Below are positions 1 to 11,440 of a stretch of DNA of 64,000 nt, piece after piece. The DNA is taken from positions 51,909,698 through 51,973,697 of the forward strand of contig CM055097.1 in assembly GCA_029204225.1 (NCBI GenBank), given 5' to 3'. The stretch comes from Diphasiastrum complanatum. Lineage: Eukaryota; Streptophyta; Lycopodiopsida; Lycopodiales; Lycopodiaceae. Made by a program: the position numbers and the translations under genes. How positions within the stretch are numbered: the first letter of the stretch is position 1; every line of letters begins with the position of its first letter. The notes beneath the pieces are model-generated. The model did no database searches and had not been told where the DNA came from. It saw only the letters and a list, made by a program, of their open reading frames with translations.

Positions 1-746
1 GTATCTCTTTGTTCATGTATTTCCCGGAAAGGGCTCTTAAAGACTCACTCTCATCTCTCAATCAATTTTTCATAGACAAGATCCAGAAAATCTGAAGAGG
101 ATGTAGGCTACTGTAGTGAATTTTTAAGAATTTTTCTCTCATCTTGAATATCCTCTCTTATCTAGATCCAATGTCACACAACCATGCACTTCCTCTTTTT
201 CTCAAGTGATAATTCTTTCCCAAACATTCATAACTAGGACAAAGTTTTCAAATTTTTTTTAGCACACACACACACACACATACATATCACTCACCTATCC
301 CCACTTGTAATATTTTCAGTGTCCCCATTTTTCCTCTCTGACCCACCCCATGCTCCTAAATCATGCACATACGCCCATCAATTCAAAAGAAGATGGATGC
401 CCATTTTTCTCTCCACAAGGTGCATACTGCATGGTATGAATGCAATCATTCAAGCTTGCAGCAAATGTTTCAAAACATTCTGTGTCTAAAATGATGCATG
501 TGATATGTGTGAGACGTTCATCTCATGTCTTGCCATCATCGAGGCTATCTAGTAACTGTACTGCATTAGATTGCACATGCACATTGATTATACTGAAGGA
601 TTTTTTTTTCAATAAAAAAATGTCAGATCACTAAACTGTAAAAATCTACAACCACAATCAAAAGATCAAAAAAAAAAATCAACCAAAAATTACTCTACTA
701 ACCCTCACCCCCTAAGGACAAGGGTGGATTTTCATAACCTTATAAA
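1..746. other. non-coding stretch, nothing recognised
   Basis: No convincing coding sequence on either strand. A short (CA)n tract lies near 266-282, followed by pyrimidine-rich sequence. The only ORF (440-634, 64 codons) has no recognisable motif and is probably chance. Confidence 0.5.
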
Positions 747-1690
747 TCATCCAGCATCAACCTTATTGTTTGGATATTCACCATGTGTTTTAGCCCTAAT
801 AGATAAGCAAGTTTCTTCCCTCTTATCTCTTTCAAATATGCAAGAAATTTCATAGGTGGACAAAAGGTGTGGATCCCATCCCAAAACTACTTTTTGATTT
901 GTATCTTGATGGTTGTCTTGATCATCCAAAGTCAAAGGTGGAGGTAGAAAAATCTCGTCGGTCATGTTGAACATTTCTCTATACCATAAGGCTCATCATC
1001 TTCCTCTAAGTTCATATCCAAAATAGGAGATACAACATCATCTGCGTCATCCCCAGTACTCATCTGAAAATCCATGTTTTTCATTCTAGGATAATACTAT
1101 AATTTAGTAACTTCCAAGCACTCAGATCCTTTCTCATCGGTATCAGAGTCAGCATCATAATTCACCATTCTCTCATCCCATTTGAATGCTTCAGATAGCA
1201 TCCCCTTGGTCTCTTCATCTATATGACCTTGAATCAGGGGTATAGGTTCTTCTATTCCAACAATAATCATCGAGGATGATCTGTTTCTAGGTTCAGTGTC
1301 CTTGGAGTCTACTAGTCGCTTACTTGTTCCCTCACACTCTTCAGTAGAGATGTTTGTCTGTACCCTATCTTGGGTTTCCCTCAGCCCTTTCTTCTCTATG
1401 AGTGTTTCTGCCAAGTTTATCGGGATTTCTCTCCTTCCATTCTAATCACATCACCTTGAGAGATCATGCTACGATCTATCTGGGGTTGACTCAAATTTTG
1501 TTTGAAGTCAAGTAGTCTTTCATTCATGATATCATGGCTTATCGGCTTCTATATTTGATTTTTGGTAATCAAATCATTCTTCTGTGACAAACATTCATTC
1601 TTTGAATGGTCACACTTCCTGCAATATCCTGCAAAAGGTTTTGGATATGCAGGTGTATTGCCCCCTACAAAAGTGGGAGTATTAACTGGT
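747..1690 (-). pseudogene. gag-like remnant of an unassigned retroelement
   Basis: Read on the minus strand, several short collinear coding pieces with acidic tracts follow a cysteine cluster at about 1590-1625 (CRKCDHSKNEC). The cluster resembles a retroviral zinc knuckle, but only one residue separates the second Cys from His instead of the usual four, so it is probably deleted. Downstream pieces at 1097-1414 and 747-974 are hydrophilic and Asp/Glu-rich, separated by stops. Directly upstream (in minus orientation) lies a copia integrase remnant, so this piece was joined to it by insertion or deletion. It could be a gag C-terminus or a host fragment; the family is not recognised. Confidence 0.35.
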
Positions 1691-2335
1691 GGAGTCTTCA
1701 AACTAGGACTTCGTAGGACATCGATTCAGGATACGAGTAGCTGTGTTGCATGCTTCTGCCTAGAAGGTATTTGGCAAACCCTTGCTCTTAAGCATTGCCT
1801 TAGACATCTCCACAATGGATATGTTCTTCTATTCTACAAATCCATTCTGTTTTGGTGAATAGGGTGTAGTAGTATGTCTCTTGATCCCTTGATCCTTGCA
1901 AAAATCTATAAACTCTGTTGAGAAATACTCACCTCTACCATCTGATTTGAGAGTCTTAATATAACAACCTGTTTGTTTTTCAACTAGAGCCTTGAACTCT
2001 CTAAACTTGGCAAAAGCATCAAATTTTTTGCTTATGAAATAAATTCAGATATGTCTATTGTAGTCGTCAATGAATGTGATGAAATAGTAACAGCCACTAA
2101 TGGACCTAGTTTGTATTGGTTCACGCAGATCACTATGAACAAGATCAAGAATACCATTAGCTCTTCTTGCTCCACCTTTGGGAAATATCTCTCTATGCTG
2201 TTTTCCCAAAATGCACCCTCACAAATTTTTTTTTTCAAAAGAGATATCAGGCAATCCAACAACCGGATTACTTCTTTTAAGGATTTGCAAGCTTTGAGCA
2301 CTAATATGACCAAACCTTTGATGCCAAAAATCACT
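1691..2335 (-). pseudogene. copia integrase remnant
   Basis: Continues the frame of the gag-protease ORF at 2336-3512 after one in-frame stop. The minus strand shows the GAG-pre-integrase start (WHQRFGHIS), then the integrase core with its three acidic residues in recognisable contexts: HSDL, SDGRGEY and QNGFVE. Several in-frame stops occur, for example a TGA in place of the zinc-binding Cys codon and one directly after QNGFVE. The frame ends at about 1690, where it abuts unrelated gag-like sequence; no RT or RNase H follows. This is a dead 3'-truncated copia copy. Confidence 0.8.
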
Positions 2336-3512
2336 TCAACTATCAACAATGCTTACCATAGCTTGAGTAAAAGATCTCGCATTCAATTTGTAGAGTAGGT
2401 TCCCGTTGACTCTAGCTCTTGTAGCAATCACTTTGTAGTGATTCTTGATGTCCTTGATGAGACATTTGTCGCTATCAAACTCAACCTTGAGTTGTTGATC
2501 AGCCATCGTCCCAACTGATAGTAAATTGTTGGCTAAACCAGGAACATATTGTACATTGCTTATTTGCTTTATCATTCTGCTGACTAGCTTCACTAGTACC
2601 ACTCCAAATCCTTTCACAGGTAGCAATTGGCCATCAGCTTGTCCAACTTTATCGCCATTGTGGATTTCCTTGAATTTTAAAAACCACTCATTCCTCGAAG
2701 TCATGTGCTTGGACGCTCCGCTGTCGATGTACCAAGTATCCTTTGCGTCACTTGTCATTAGTGCTGTAATGAACAAGTTTGAGCTTTCACCTGTATGATC
2801 TTCATATTGATCGTCATCGTAATCAATATAGTTGTCTTCATAATGATCATCCTCAAATTGATGTTGATCAACATAATTGTCCGCTTGTAATTTGCCTTTT
2901 CTTTGTGTTATCTCCTTTTGTTTCTTGAAGCATTCACGCTCCCAATGGCTAGGTTTGTTACAATACCTAAAATTTCCAGGTTTATTTTGTCTGGAATAGC
3001 CACGACCTTGACCTCGGCCTTGATTCCAATTGCCTCGATTCAGCCTATCATTGGCTTGCTCATGAAATTGTTGAAATGATCCCCGACTTGAGTTTCCTCC
3101 TCTCGATTGATACCTACCATGGCCAAATCTTCCGCCTTGTCCTCTAACTGCAAGAGTTTGATCATAGCCCCTGTTACGATGATTCAAGTTCTCTTGACGT
3201 TGCTCTTCCTGCAAAAGTAATCCACCTAGCTCTTCATAGGTTGGAAGATTCTCCTGTGTGGCAATGCTTGTCACAAACATCTGATGTGACTCACTCAAGC
3301 TATTCAATGTCAATTGAACGATCTCACGGTCCTGTACTCGCTCTCCAACGATAGCTAGTTGATCACGGATCTCCTTTACCTTCAATAGGTGATCGGCAAT
3401 AGTTGCACCATCATCCATCTGTAATGTGTGCAGCTTCGTCTTCAAAAATAGCACTCGAGATGTGTTTGTGCTCTCAAACAATGCCTTCAACGGATCTAGC
3501 CCCCAAGCTATG
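2336..3512 (-). pseudogene. copia gag and protease, 5'-truncated
   Basis: A 384-codon open frame on the minus strand. It holds the UBN2-type copia gag (starting mid-domain at LFESTNTSRV), an Arg/Gly/Gln-rich linker, a zinc knuckle (FRYCNKPSHWEREC) whose first Cys has become Phe, an Asp/Tyr-rich spacer, and the aspartic protease active site (WYIDSGASKHM). The frame can be read a few codons upstream to about 3512; the first ~60-70 gag residues normally present are missing. It ends in a TGA-type stop immediately before the pre-integrase domain. In an active copy gag would form the particle and protease would process it; here the knuckle change, truncation and stops make it non-functional. Confidence 0.85.
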
Positions 3513-4509
3513 GATCAATCTCAAAGAGGAATGAGGCATCACACCAGCAGCATACGACTACTAGTCTCACAATCAAGGATACACTAGTGAGAGCCCAATA
3601 GGTATACTTATACCCTCCAAGGCCCATGCACCACTAGTAGTGCACTGTGACACCTCACTGGACACCTCTGCAGCCTATCTGGGCCACGTTATCCAGTTTT
3701 CCAATGACTCATTGATAGACCCATATAAATTCACCATCATGAGTTTAGGCCTACACACGCTCTTCCAATTATATCCGAACTATACTTCACATTGAATCTG
3801 ATTTCAGTAGTACCACACACAAACCATCTCTAATCTGTTCGGTGGACTGTACTCTTGTTTTTAGAGTACGAATTAATTTTTAAGATCCTGTTGGGCAATT
3901 AGAACACATAAAGCTGTGATTATCTTTTAGCATAAGCTGTCTATTAGACTGTTTAAGGGCCCCAATTCCCTTATAGTCACAATTAACTACGGGTTCTTGG
4001 TCTACTGATCTCTAGCATGGACACGGTACCCGAGACCAATTGTGGGCATGACATGTAACTTCTCAAATGACTCGTATCACCAGCAAAGAACACTAGAAAG
4101 GCCACTCCCCAATAATAAGGAACTCTCTATAGTTGATATAATGTATATATGAAAAGCTCAAATTTTGCAAAAACCATTGAGTCCATATAAAGAGCTAAGC
4201 CATATGCCATAAATTTTTTTGCCAAGTTTTCAAGGTGCTTTCATTTTCATAAAAACTTTCATACAATTTGACTAAGGATAGGGGCGTCATTCTAGATAAC
4301 ATGGATCATCCTTTACATAAGTAAATGGGATTTCACGACTTTTCCATTAAGTCACCATCTTTAATGACAAGATTCCCCATTGAAAAAGGTCAGTGGGGAA
4401 TCATTTAGGTATACATTAATTATCTCTCATAAGCCTTTTAAACTTAACTTTAAGAGAGTGAAAATGTTTAAGATAATGAGAAATATCATGAATTTCATTC
4501 AATTTTTTC
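3513..4509. other. non-coding, possible degraded retroelement leader or LTR
   Basis: No coding sequence seen. It directly precedes the truncated copia gag on the minus strand, so part may be old leader or LTR sequence, but I find no TG...CA ends, primer-binding site or second copy in the window. Confidence 0.4.
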
Positions 4510-5169
4510 TTGAATTATAAAAAGGATAAAACATATGTACAAGATTTACAGCTGATTCGCTTTAGGTTTTTTAAGCCTATCAAATCATATGTCTCACTCG
4601 AGCAAGATCCAACCGAACGAGTCTCCACTCACGACATCTGTAGACGCGTTCTGGGGCTGGTCGGTCGCCGACCACATGAACCATTTTTCTGCTTTAATAC
4701 ACAGACTATCGGCACCACGTAGACGGTAGCAACCAACTAATTTCGTATGTCAGTGTATAATTGCTGCGAGCTGCTGCCATTCACGTTTAAAACTGCCTGC
4801 AACTGATGATAGCAGCGAATGTTGGATGGAAAATAAAATGAAATCATGGTAAAAGGGAATGCCTTGAAAACTTTATGAGCGTTACGTTTCTGGATTCTTG
4901 TGTCTCTGTAACTGCCTTTGCGGAACTGATAATCTACCTCATCTTCATCAACTTTGATGTTGAATATGACGACAATAATGCAGGTAAAGTTTGAACCACT
5001 CAATCTGTGTATAGATGGATATAATGGGATTATGGGAGGTGAGATGAAAGAGTGATAAGTAAATATCGCCTGCAAAGCTCAAAAGCTTGTTGCGTGTCTT
5101 GTTGGGTAACGTCAGAACAAAAAGCTTGTGCTGTAAGTATTGCACATCTCTGTTGCATCCTGCAGAGCT

Positions 5170-5471
5170 TTAGGTACATGTGGACACTAGTACACTGGTC
5201 ATGACAATGTGTGTATCGAAGCTTTTGAGAAAAGAATATCGAAGCATAGTGTCTGACCATACTTTGTCGTGTAAGGCTATCTTTTTTGTGAATTGAGACT
5301 TATGGGTTATTTGTCATTTTTTAGGTACATGTGGACACTAGTACACTGGTCATGACAATGTGTGTATCGAAGCTTTTGAGAAAAGAATATCGAAGCATAG
5401 TGTCTGACCATACTTTGTTGAGTAAGGCTATTTTTTTTGTGAATTGAGACTTATGGGTTATTTGTCATTTT
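5170..5471. repeat. 151-bp tandem duplication
   Basis: Two adjacent copies, 5170-5320 and 5321-5471, starting TTAGGTACATG and ending TTGTCATTTT. They are nearly identical, with only a few differences, for example near the TTTGTCGTG/TTTGTTGAG segment. A recent local duplication. Confidence 0.9.
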
Positions 5472-5535
5472 CTGAGCTGGTAGCAATTTCCAAAAGAAAG
5501 TTAAAGATAAAGAGAATTTGAATGTATTATGGAAG

Positions 5536-5613
5536 GAGTCGGGCACAGGCCATTCTGCCCAGTAAATTTTTTTTTTGAAATCCTTACCGGGCAGAATGGC
5601 ATGTGCCCGGCTC
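5536..5613. repeat. 30-bp inverted repeat with short loop
   Basis: The left arm (5536-5565) and right arm (5584-5613) are reverse complements at about 27 of 30 positions, around an 18-base T-rich loop. The arms are GC-rich (core GGGCAGAATGGC) in AT-rich surroundings. Partial complementarity continues outside the arms. It could be a MITE-like terminal pair, a transcript hairpin or a small-RNA precursor; none is proven. Confidence 0.8.
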
Positions 5614-6722
5614 ATTCCGTTGCGTAATGGAGTCTTTGACTTTTTCACACACCATTTACAAAGCATAATCAGCAGTGTGGGTTTTTTTGGACCAATGAGA
5701 AAATGCCACGTGGCAGTCTGATGTGCACAATCTGACGCGCGTTTGGAATGTGCTTCAAAATTTTAAAATTTAAAAAAAAAAATCCAGTGACATTTTATGC
5801 TTTTTTAAAAGCCCAAAAATTGGGCGTAATCAGCTCAAAGAATCCATCAAGGAGCTAGTCATCTTATCATCTTACAAGATTTATGTTGTCAAAAAATTGT
5901 GTCCAATGAGCTACTTGTTTTCATCATTTCATTCTTTGGTGAAGATTGCAAATTTTGATGTACATAATCATGTTAGCATGATATAGAAAAAGAAATTGAA
6001 ACAAAGAAAAGGCTAGAGCACAAGTCAACAAAACAATAAGGTCTCATGCTGGTCTTTATCACAAAGGCACTCAGGTGGTTAGTCTGCCATCATTACTTGC
6101 CTTCAAGCGACTTATAACCAGTGTTGGGACGTTCAGGGTATTGCCTTTAAAAAAAAAAAAACAAGAACCACAAGTTCAAGGTGTTACATCACATAAATAA
6201 AATACTTACACCTAGCAATTCTAAATAATATCTTACAAAATATATCTTGGTGGTTCTCAATTTGTCAGTGGTTACTTTATTGAGAATCGTCGGGTCCTAT
6301 ATTTTCTTTTACAAATAATGATAACAATTATACATATTTATATTTGAAAATTTATGGAGTTAAATAGTTTAAACACTTACATTTATTGTGCACAAAAGTT
6401 ACACCTTCACTCCCAAAAGAAATCCTAAAATGGAAATTGTTCAGATTTTTTTTTTGTTTTATAAGCCAAATATTTATCAAAAAACACATATGGAAGGAAT
6501 TGAAAAAAGTCTAAGTGCATATTATTTAAACATTCCTTCGCTTATCAACTACTCGTAGAAAAAACTCAACTCTTTAATGCCAACAAGATTTTAATCGTGC
6601 ACAAAAATCAAACTTCACACCTGAACAATTATTCAAAAAAATCACACTTTATTTCACATTTATTGTCCACATTGATCATTTAATAGTTATTGCCAAAAGT
6701 TTTTGATTTTTCTAGGGCCAAT

Positions 6723-7960
6723 TGATATTGGGGTTATACCCCCCTACATAGGCAATCCTCAATCCAGGGGTTAAAGGGACCCGAGGTTTCCAGTTTCTAC
6801 AAAAGAGTATAACCTCCAGTTCTACCTAGAAGTTATACTCGAAGAGTCAATAAATGAATTGGTCAATTGACTGGAGTATACCCAGTGACCATGAAGTTCG
6901 AATGGTTCTTAAGGGGAATACCCGAAAGAATAGATCGATACTGCCGACAAGGACCTACTGACAGTCTGGAGCATGTCATAGCTACTGCAGAGAATTATGA
7001 GAATTCCCGAATATCTAGAAGTCGAAGGTCAAAGAAGGAACTCGACACATTTAATTTTTAGATGAGCAAGAATCAGACACTGAATCGGAAACTAGTTCAT
7101 CATCAAGTTATAGTTCAGATTCTGATAGCTCGAGTGAAGATGAATCTCCAAGGAAAACTTCAAAATGCCATCAGACACGTTCGAAAGATCGGAAAAGAAT
7201 GGAAGATCCAAAGAAGATCGATCGAAAACAACAGAACTTACGGAAGAAGGAAGTATCAGAACTTGGAAAGAAATTCAATGATTAAAAGTTCACATTCTTC
7301 AACCGAAGAGTTGGAGAATATATGCTAATACAGTAGGCAAATCGAATGTATGGTGTACAAAATGTAATAAGGAAGGTCACCATCATTCTGAATGCAAAGC
7401 TAAAATGCAGGTTTCTTATGTTGAAGAAAGTGATGAGGAAGAGAATTCCGATAATGAAGTTGTGTATTTAATGGAGTAGATCCTGGTAAAAGTGTATATG
7501 AAGTACAAACTACCAATGCAAAAACCAATACTGCACCAACCTCTACTTCATATAAACCTCTTGCAAGGAATTTTATTCCAGTACAAAAATATGTGCCCAA
7601 TCAGCAGAAGAATGGTGTTCAAAGAACAAAACCTGTACCGACATGTTATAATTGTGGAACGCCTGGACATTATTCTAATGAATGTCCCGAACCAAAGAAG
7701 TAGATTGGATATGTGCCTTTGTGGGAGAATTGTAAAGCAGAAGGACATGTGACTTCAAAATGTCCTAAACCACCAGTTAAAAAGTTGTTGGTAAAATATG
7801 AAAAACCTGAAGCCACTAAAGATGCTGAGCTTAAAGATGAAGTGGTACAGTAGGTCGAACTTTCTGAAGAAGAAACAAATTGGCTGAGTGATATTGATTT
7901 TGAAGTATCGAAAGTGAGCACTAGAAGCAAAACCAAACAGAAATGACAAAATCAAATTTG
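6723..7960 (+). pseudogene. gypsy gag remnant with three zinc knuckles
   Basis: Plus-strand gag pieces in shifting frames. A capsid-like segment (6867-7061) is followed by a Ser/Asp/Glu-rich linker (7062-7150) and then three CCHC knuckles: CTKCNKEGHHHSEC at about 7353-7395, CYNCGTPGHYSNEC at about 7644-7685, and a third at 7723-7767 whose first Cys is Trp (WENCKAEGHVTSKC). In-frame TAG stops interrupt it. Gag would coat the element RNA; no pol follows because the sequence runs into the G1 LTR at 8041. Its knuckles all have the normal C-x2-C-x4-H-x4-C spacing, unlike those of G1 and G2, so it is a different gypsy lineage. Confidence 0.75.
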
Positions 7961-8040
7961 ACCCATAACAGAATCGCCTAAGAAAAAGAAGAAATCTCCA
8001 AACACAAAGGCAGATTAAAAAAAAAAAGTAAATAAATCTA

Positions 8041-8274
8041 TGTAGTGGGTTTCCTTTCTTGCCTAACCTGAATCCAAGATCTAGTCAATCTAGCATCAAA
8101 GAGACAAAGCTAGTTGTCACGCGTAGGTTTGTTCCCATGAGAGCGATAGTATAGTTTGGATTTCAACATGAATGGAGGATCCAAATCTAATTCTAACATC
8201 CATTAACCCTAAACATTAACACTACGATCCATTAACACTACACATCCACAACAAAGATAGCTTACTCTTTCTCT

Positions 8275-8370
<96 letters not shown>

Positions 8371-8450
8371 AAGTATAATAGCATACAATCCCAATAACAT
8401 TCAAATCCAATAATTAGCAAAAACCAAAGAAAGCATGAGAGATGGAGAAG
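8041..8450 (-). repeat. 3' end and 3' LTR of gypsy G1 (inverted copy)
   Basis: Read on the minus strand, 8158-8041 matches 10108-10224 on the plus strand, where the same LTR ends in CCACTACA directly before a tRNA-Asp-like primer-binding site. The LTR begins at TGTTAG (8198) if it is 158 bp, or further upstream if 8199-8450, including the (GA)n tract, belongs to it. The whole 8150-8450 block recurs inverted at 62545-62790, so it is a dispersed element end. I take it as the 3' LTR of G1, whose coding region (11.4-15.2 kb) now lies in the opposite orientation because of an inversion. Confidence 0.65.
8256..8365. repeat. (TC/GA)n microsatellite
   Basis: About 110 bp of nearly uninterrupted CT dinucleotides with a few GT interruptions at the left end. 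A shorter GA tract lies at the same place in the related copy at 62.64 kb, so the microsatellite grew from an element-borne seed. Confidence 0.97.
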
Positions 8451-8797
8451 GAAAGAAGAAGAACAAGGACATTCATCACTGCGTGCAGGAAAGTGCCGAG
8501 TATTGCAGATCCATGGCCTTCCTGATGCAGCAAGAATGTTTCTGGGATCGAGGTTTGGATCCCATTAGGATCAGCCCAAACATAGCCCTCCAATCAGAAG
8601 AAGACCATGAGATGATGGCTAGGCTATACTACAGAGCGGCCTTTATGTCGTCACGCTATGTGACCATGGTGGAAGACTGGCAGGAAATGGGCTTCGTAGA
8701 AAAAATAAGAGAATATCTGGGGCCCCTTAATTTCGGAAGTAAGCTCCGCTTCCAAGTTTTTGAAGCCCTGGGCCGGAAGATGAGCGAGCAAAAGTAG
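8435..8797 (+). CDS. unrecognised 120-aa ORF upstream of the G2 3' LTR
   Basis: An open frame of 120 codons from an ATG, more GC-balanced than its surroundings, with an ordinary globular composition (segments HHCVQESAEYCRSMAF and GPLNFGSKLRFQVFEALG). I do not recognise a family. The first few codons lie in sequence shared with the dispersed G1 repeat, so the start may be artificial; an inversion breakpoint probably lies near 8450. About 200 bp downstream comes a purine-rich tract (AGGGGTGGATAA) directly before the G2 LTR. The ORF therefore sits, in sense orientation, where some gypsy elements carry an extra or env-like ORF. It may be an accessory gene of G2, a captured exon, or chance. Confidence 0.4.
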   Translation: MRDGEGKKKNKDIHHCVQESAEYCRSMAFLMQQECFWDRGLDPIRISPNIALQSEEDHEMMARLYYRAAFMSSRYVTMVEDWQEMGFVEKIREYLGPLNFGSKLRFQVFEALGRKMSEQK

Positions 8798-9014
8798 ACG
8801 GCACGACGACGAGGCGAACAGGATTCACAAGAAGTGCTCAAGAGGGCTGGTATGTAGAGGCCAATTGAGGGAATTCCAATTTTGGCGAATAAATTTTGCG
8901 GATAATAAGCCCCTGGATTTACGGGAGCGAACGAAAATCCACGCTTTTCCAAGGACCAAGCGGAAGACATCACCGGTGTTGTAGTGGGTCCTGCAACAGC
9001 TTAGGGGTGGATAA

Positions 9015-10107
9015 TGTTAGCCGATTCTCTAGTACCGAGCCAAGCTAAAGACATAAGGTATCTCTCACCCATGACCGAGGAGGTCTCAGAAGGAAGAAAG
9101 CAGAAGAAGCTGAGAGCCGAGCGTGAGAGCCAAGGAAATACTAGCTAGGAAGATAGTGATTAACTATGTGAGCCTACGGGGTGTATCCCAAAGAAGGAAT
9201 GACCATGTAGGAACTAGTAACATTTCCTTGAATAGTTGTAATAAATGTAGACCCCCCTTAAAATAGTAAGAGTGAGCCACCTTTTGATGGTGACCTCTAG
9301 TGGAAGGGCAAATTCCACATGTAATTTAGTGGAATTGCCACATGGGCTCCACATGGGCAGCCTTCTTGCTTATTTAAGGGCCCCCCTCTCTTGTGAGGGA
9401 GCTTTTGATTGTATTTTCAAGTTCTCTTGAGCTAATAAAGAGGATCCTCCATGAGTTCTTGAAGATCACTAAGCTCCTTGTTCATGGCAATGATCTTGAG
9501 TGATATTTCTATGAGCATGCTTGATTCCTTGCTTGTGAATTAACTAGATTCTCGTTTCTTGTTCTTGCTTAATTGTGGATTAGCTTCAATTCTTACTTGT
9601 GGAATCTTGTAGAAATTAGCATTCAAGTAAACTATAGAGGCTAGAAATGTGGTGTAAATCTTGCATAGTCTTGACATTCTAGTTCTTGATGTTCTTGGAT
9701 AATTTGAGCATCAAGTAATGTATGTTTCTTGATTCCTAGATTGTTAAATGCTGTTAGGAATCTTGTTTCTTGTTTCTTGAATCTGGTTTTGGTTTCAGTA
9801 GCTATTCTAGTTTTTTATTGTTCTTTAATTCAGTAGTTAGTAGTAGGATTGCTCTCTGTGCTGAATGCTGATCTGTTTGAGCTGTAGATGGATGCATGGC
9901 TAGTGTATGCATGTAGCTAAGTATCGGATTTGAGTTACCCACTGACAGGCTGAGAAATACATAATGCATCCTTGAATATTGCTTCTGCTCTGTAAATCTT
10001 CTAATAAGAAGAATAATCACAAAAAACCATAACGACAGAGGTAATCCAAGAGAGATAAGCAACAAAAAGAGAAAAAGGTGTTCACAGATTTAGTGAATAA
10101 GTGAACA
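9015..10107 (+). repeat. 3' LTR of gypsy G2
   Basis: A 1,093-bp LTR starting TGTTAGCCGATT and ending GTGAACA. It is a slightly diverged copy of 40823-41918, which is in the opposite orientation. It is preceded by a polypurine-like tract (9004-9014) and followed by GAACT, which is also next to the other copy: the 5-bp target duplication. It contains TATTTAAGGG at about 9370 as a possible TATA element, and AATAAAG at about 9435. Confidence 0.85.
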
Positions 10108-10224
10108 GAACTATACTATTGCTCTCATGGGAACGAACCTACACATGACAACTAGCTTTGTCTCTTTGATGCTAGATTGACTAGATCTTGGATTCAGGTT
10201 AGGCAAGGAAAGAAATCCACTACA
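10108..10224 (+). repeat. right part of the G1 5' LTR, split by G2
   Basis: Begins with the G2 target duplication GAACT and ends CCACTACA, directly before the G1 primer-binding site. The missing left part of the same LTR is found at 41919-41964 on the minus strand, next to the other G2 LTR. An uninterrupted copy is at 8041-8198 (minus). Confidence 0.8.
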
Positions 10225-10228
10225 ATTT

Positions 10229-10246
10229 TGGTGCCATTGCCGGGGA
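10229..10246 (+). promoter_or_regulatory. primer-binding site of G1 (tRNA-Asp-like)
   Basis: TGGTGCCATTGCCGGGGA resembles the tRNA-Asp primer site used by plant Tat/Athila-type gypsy elements (consensus TGGCGCCGTTGCCGGGGA), with two changes. It lies four bases after the LTR end. Confidence 0.85.
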
Positions 10247-11440
10247 GCTACGCCAATTTTTTAGTTTGCAGTATGATTGTTGGATGGTTAGCTTGCATTA
10301 GGCATCTTGTTGTGGCACGCATAGTATTAGATCTGCATTTAGGGTTAGTTTGGAATTGATTTTGCTTGATATGAGTGGATTTGCTTGTTTGAAATCTAAT
10401 CTGATTGTTACACAAGAAAACCTATTCAGATCACCAATCTTAAGATCCAATTGGATCTGAGATATCAAAGAAAATAATAAAAATCGGTCAAATCTGTCAG
10501 ATTTGGTCAAAAAGAGGCAAAAAACGTCAGCATAGCTTATAACTTTTTACCCTCCTTTAGAAAACCTTCACAGAGTTGCAAACACCTTCAATTTTCTTCA
10601 CAAAACCTTTAGTTTGAAGGGCGAAGATTAATACCCAACAGATTTTCAGAAACATTAGAAAAATCATCAAAAAACACCAAAAAATCACCAAAACCTTAAA
10701 AATACAAAAAAAGAACCTTCGTCCGATTCATTGTGCATAGGTGTGATTCAGATCTGTCTACTGCTAGGTCAGTGAAGAATAATACAAAAAATAGAAAGGT
10801 TTTCAAAGGATCAGTTGTCATGTTGTCATATTTTTGCCAAAAAAGTCATTTTTTTGCAAAAATACCAGTATTAATGTTGATCCTTTGCCAGAACCTTTGT
10901 CGAGTTTCTTGAACATTCTATCTATAGTAAAATACTATTTTTGAGTTTGACAAATATTCTTCTTGATCAAATCACAGAAAATCTTGAATTTTACCCTCGT
11001 TAGACTACAAAAACTGTAATTTCTTGTGTCAGAAACCTTCGTCGGATTTTCCATAGTTTTATCGGTGTCAGATCTTTCATTTGAAAGGTCGACAAAGGTT
11101 ATTTTCCAAAAAATTGTCAGAAAATTTGTTCAGAGAGTTTTTTCCCAAAATAGCACTATTGAACCTTCATCGAGCCAATCTTCGCCTAGTGAACTATCGC
11201 CAGTCCTATTTTTAGTTTTTGATTTTCCAGATCAAGTCTCTGTCAAAATTTGGGTCAAATCTGATATATCCTGATTTGGATTTTAAGAAATTTATCATTT
11301 TTGAGAGGTATCGGTTGATTGAATTTCGAAATCTTTTTCATGATATAGCAATCAGATTCTTGAAATGTGAAATAGATCTAGCAAATCTGATCTGAGATAG
11401 TTTTGATTGAAAAATCTAGATCCAATCTCATTGTCTGCTT
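10247..11440 (+). other. G1 untranslated leader
   Basis: About 1.2 kb between primer site and gag with no supported ORF. A short motif like GAACCTTCGTCG recurs near 10714, 10890, 11030 and 11159. This may be a very decayed analogue of the repeat arrays in the G2 leader. Confidence 0.5.

Larger units (their letters stand above)
4510..6722. other. non-coding AT-rich region
   Basis: Short ORFs here have no family resemblance. The region holds a 151-bp tandem duplication (5170-5471) and a long imperfect hairpin (5536-5613), described separately. The remainder is A/T-rich, with poly-A/T runs near 5760-5785 and 6150-6160. Confidence 0.5.

Noticed and set aside
8209-8410. Minus-strand ORFs made of Arg-Glu repeats
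   Set aside because: They are translations of the (GA)n microsatellite.
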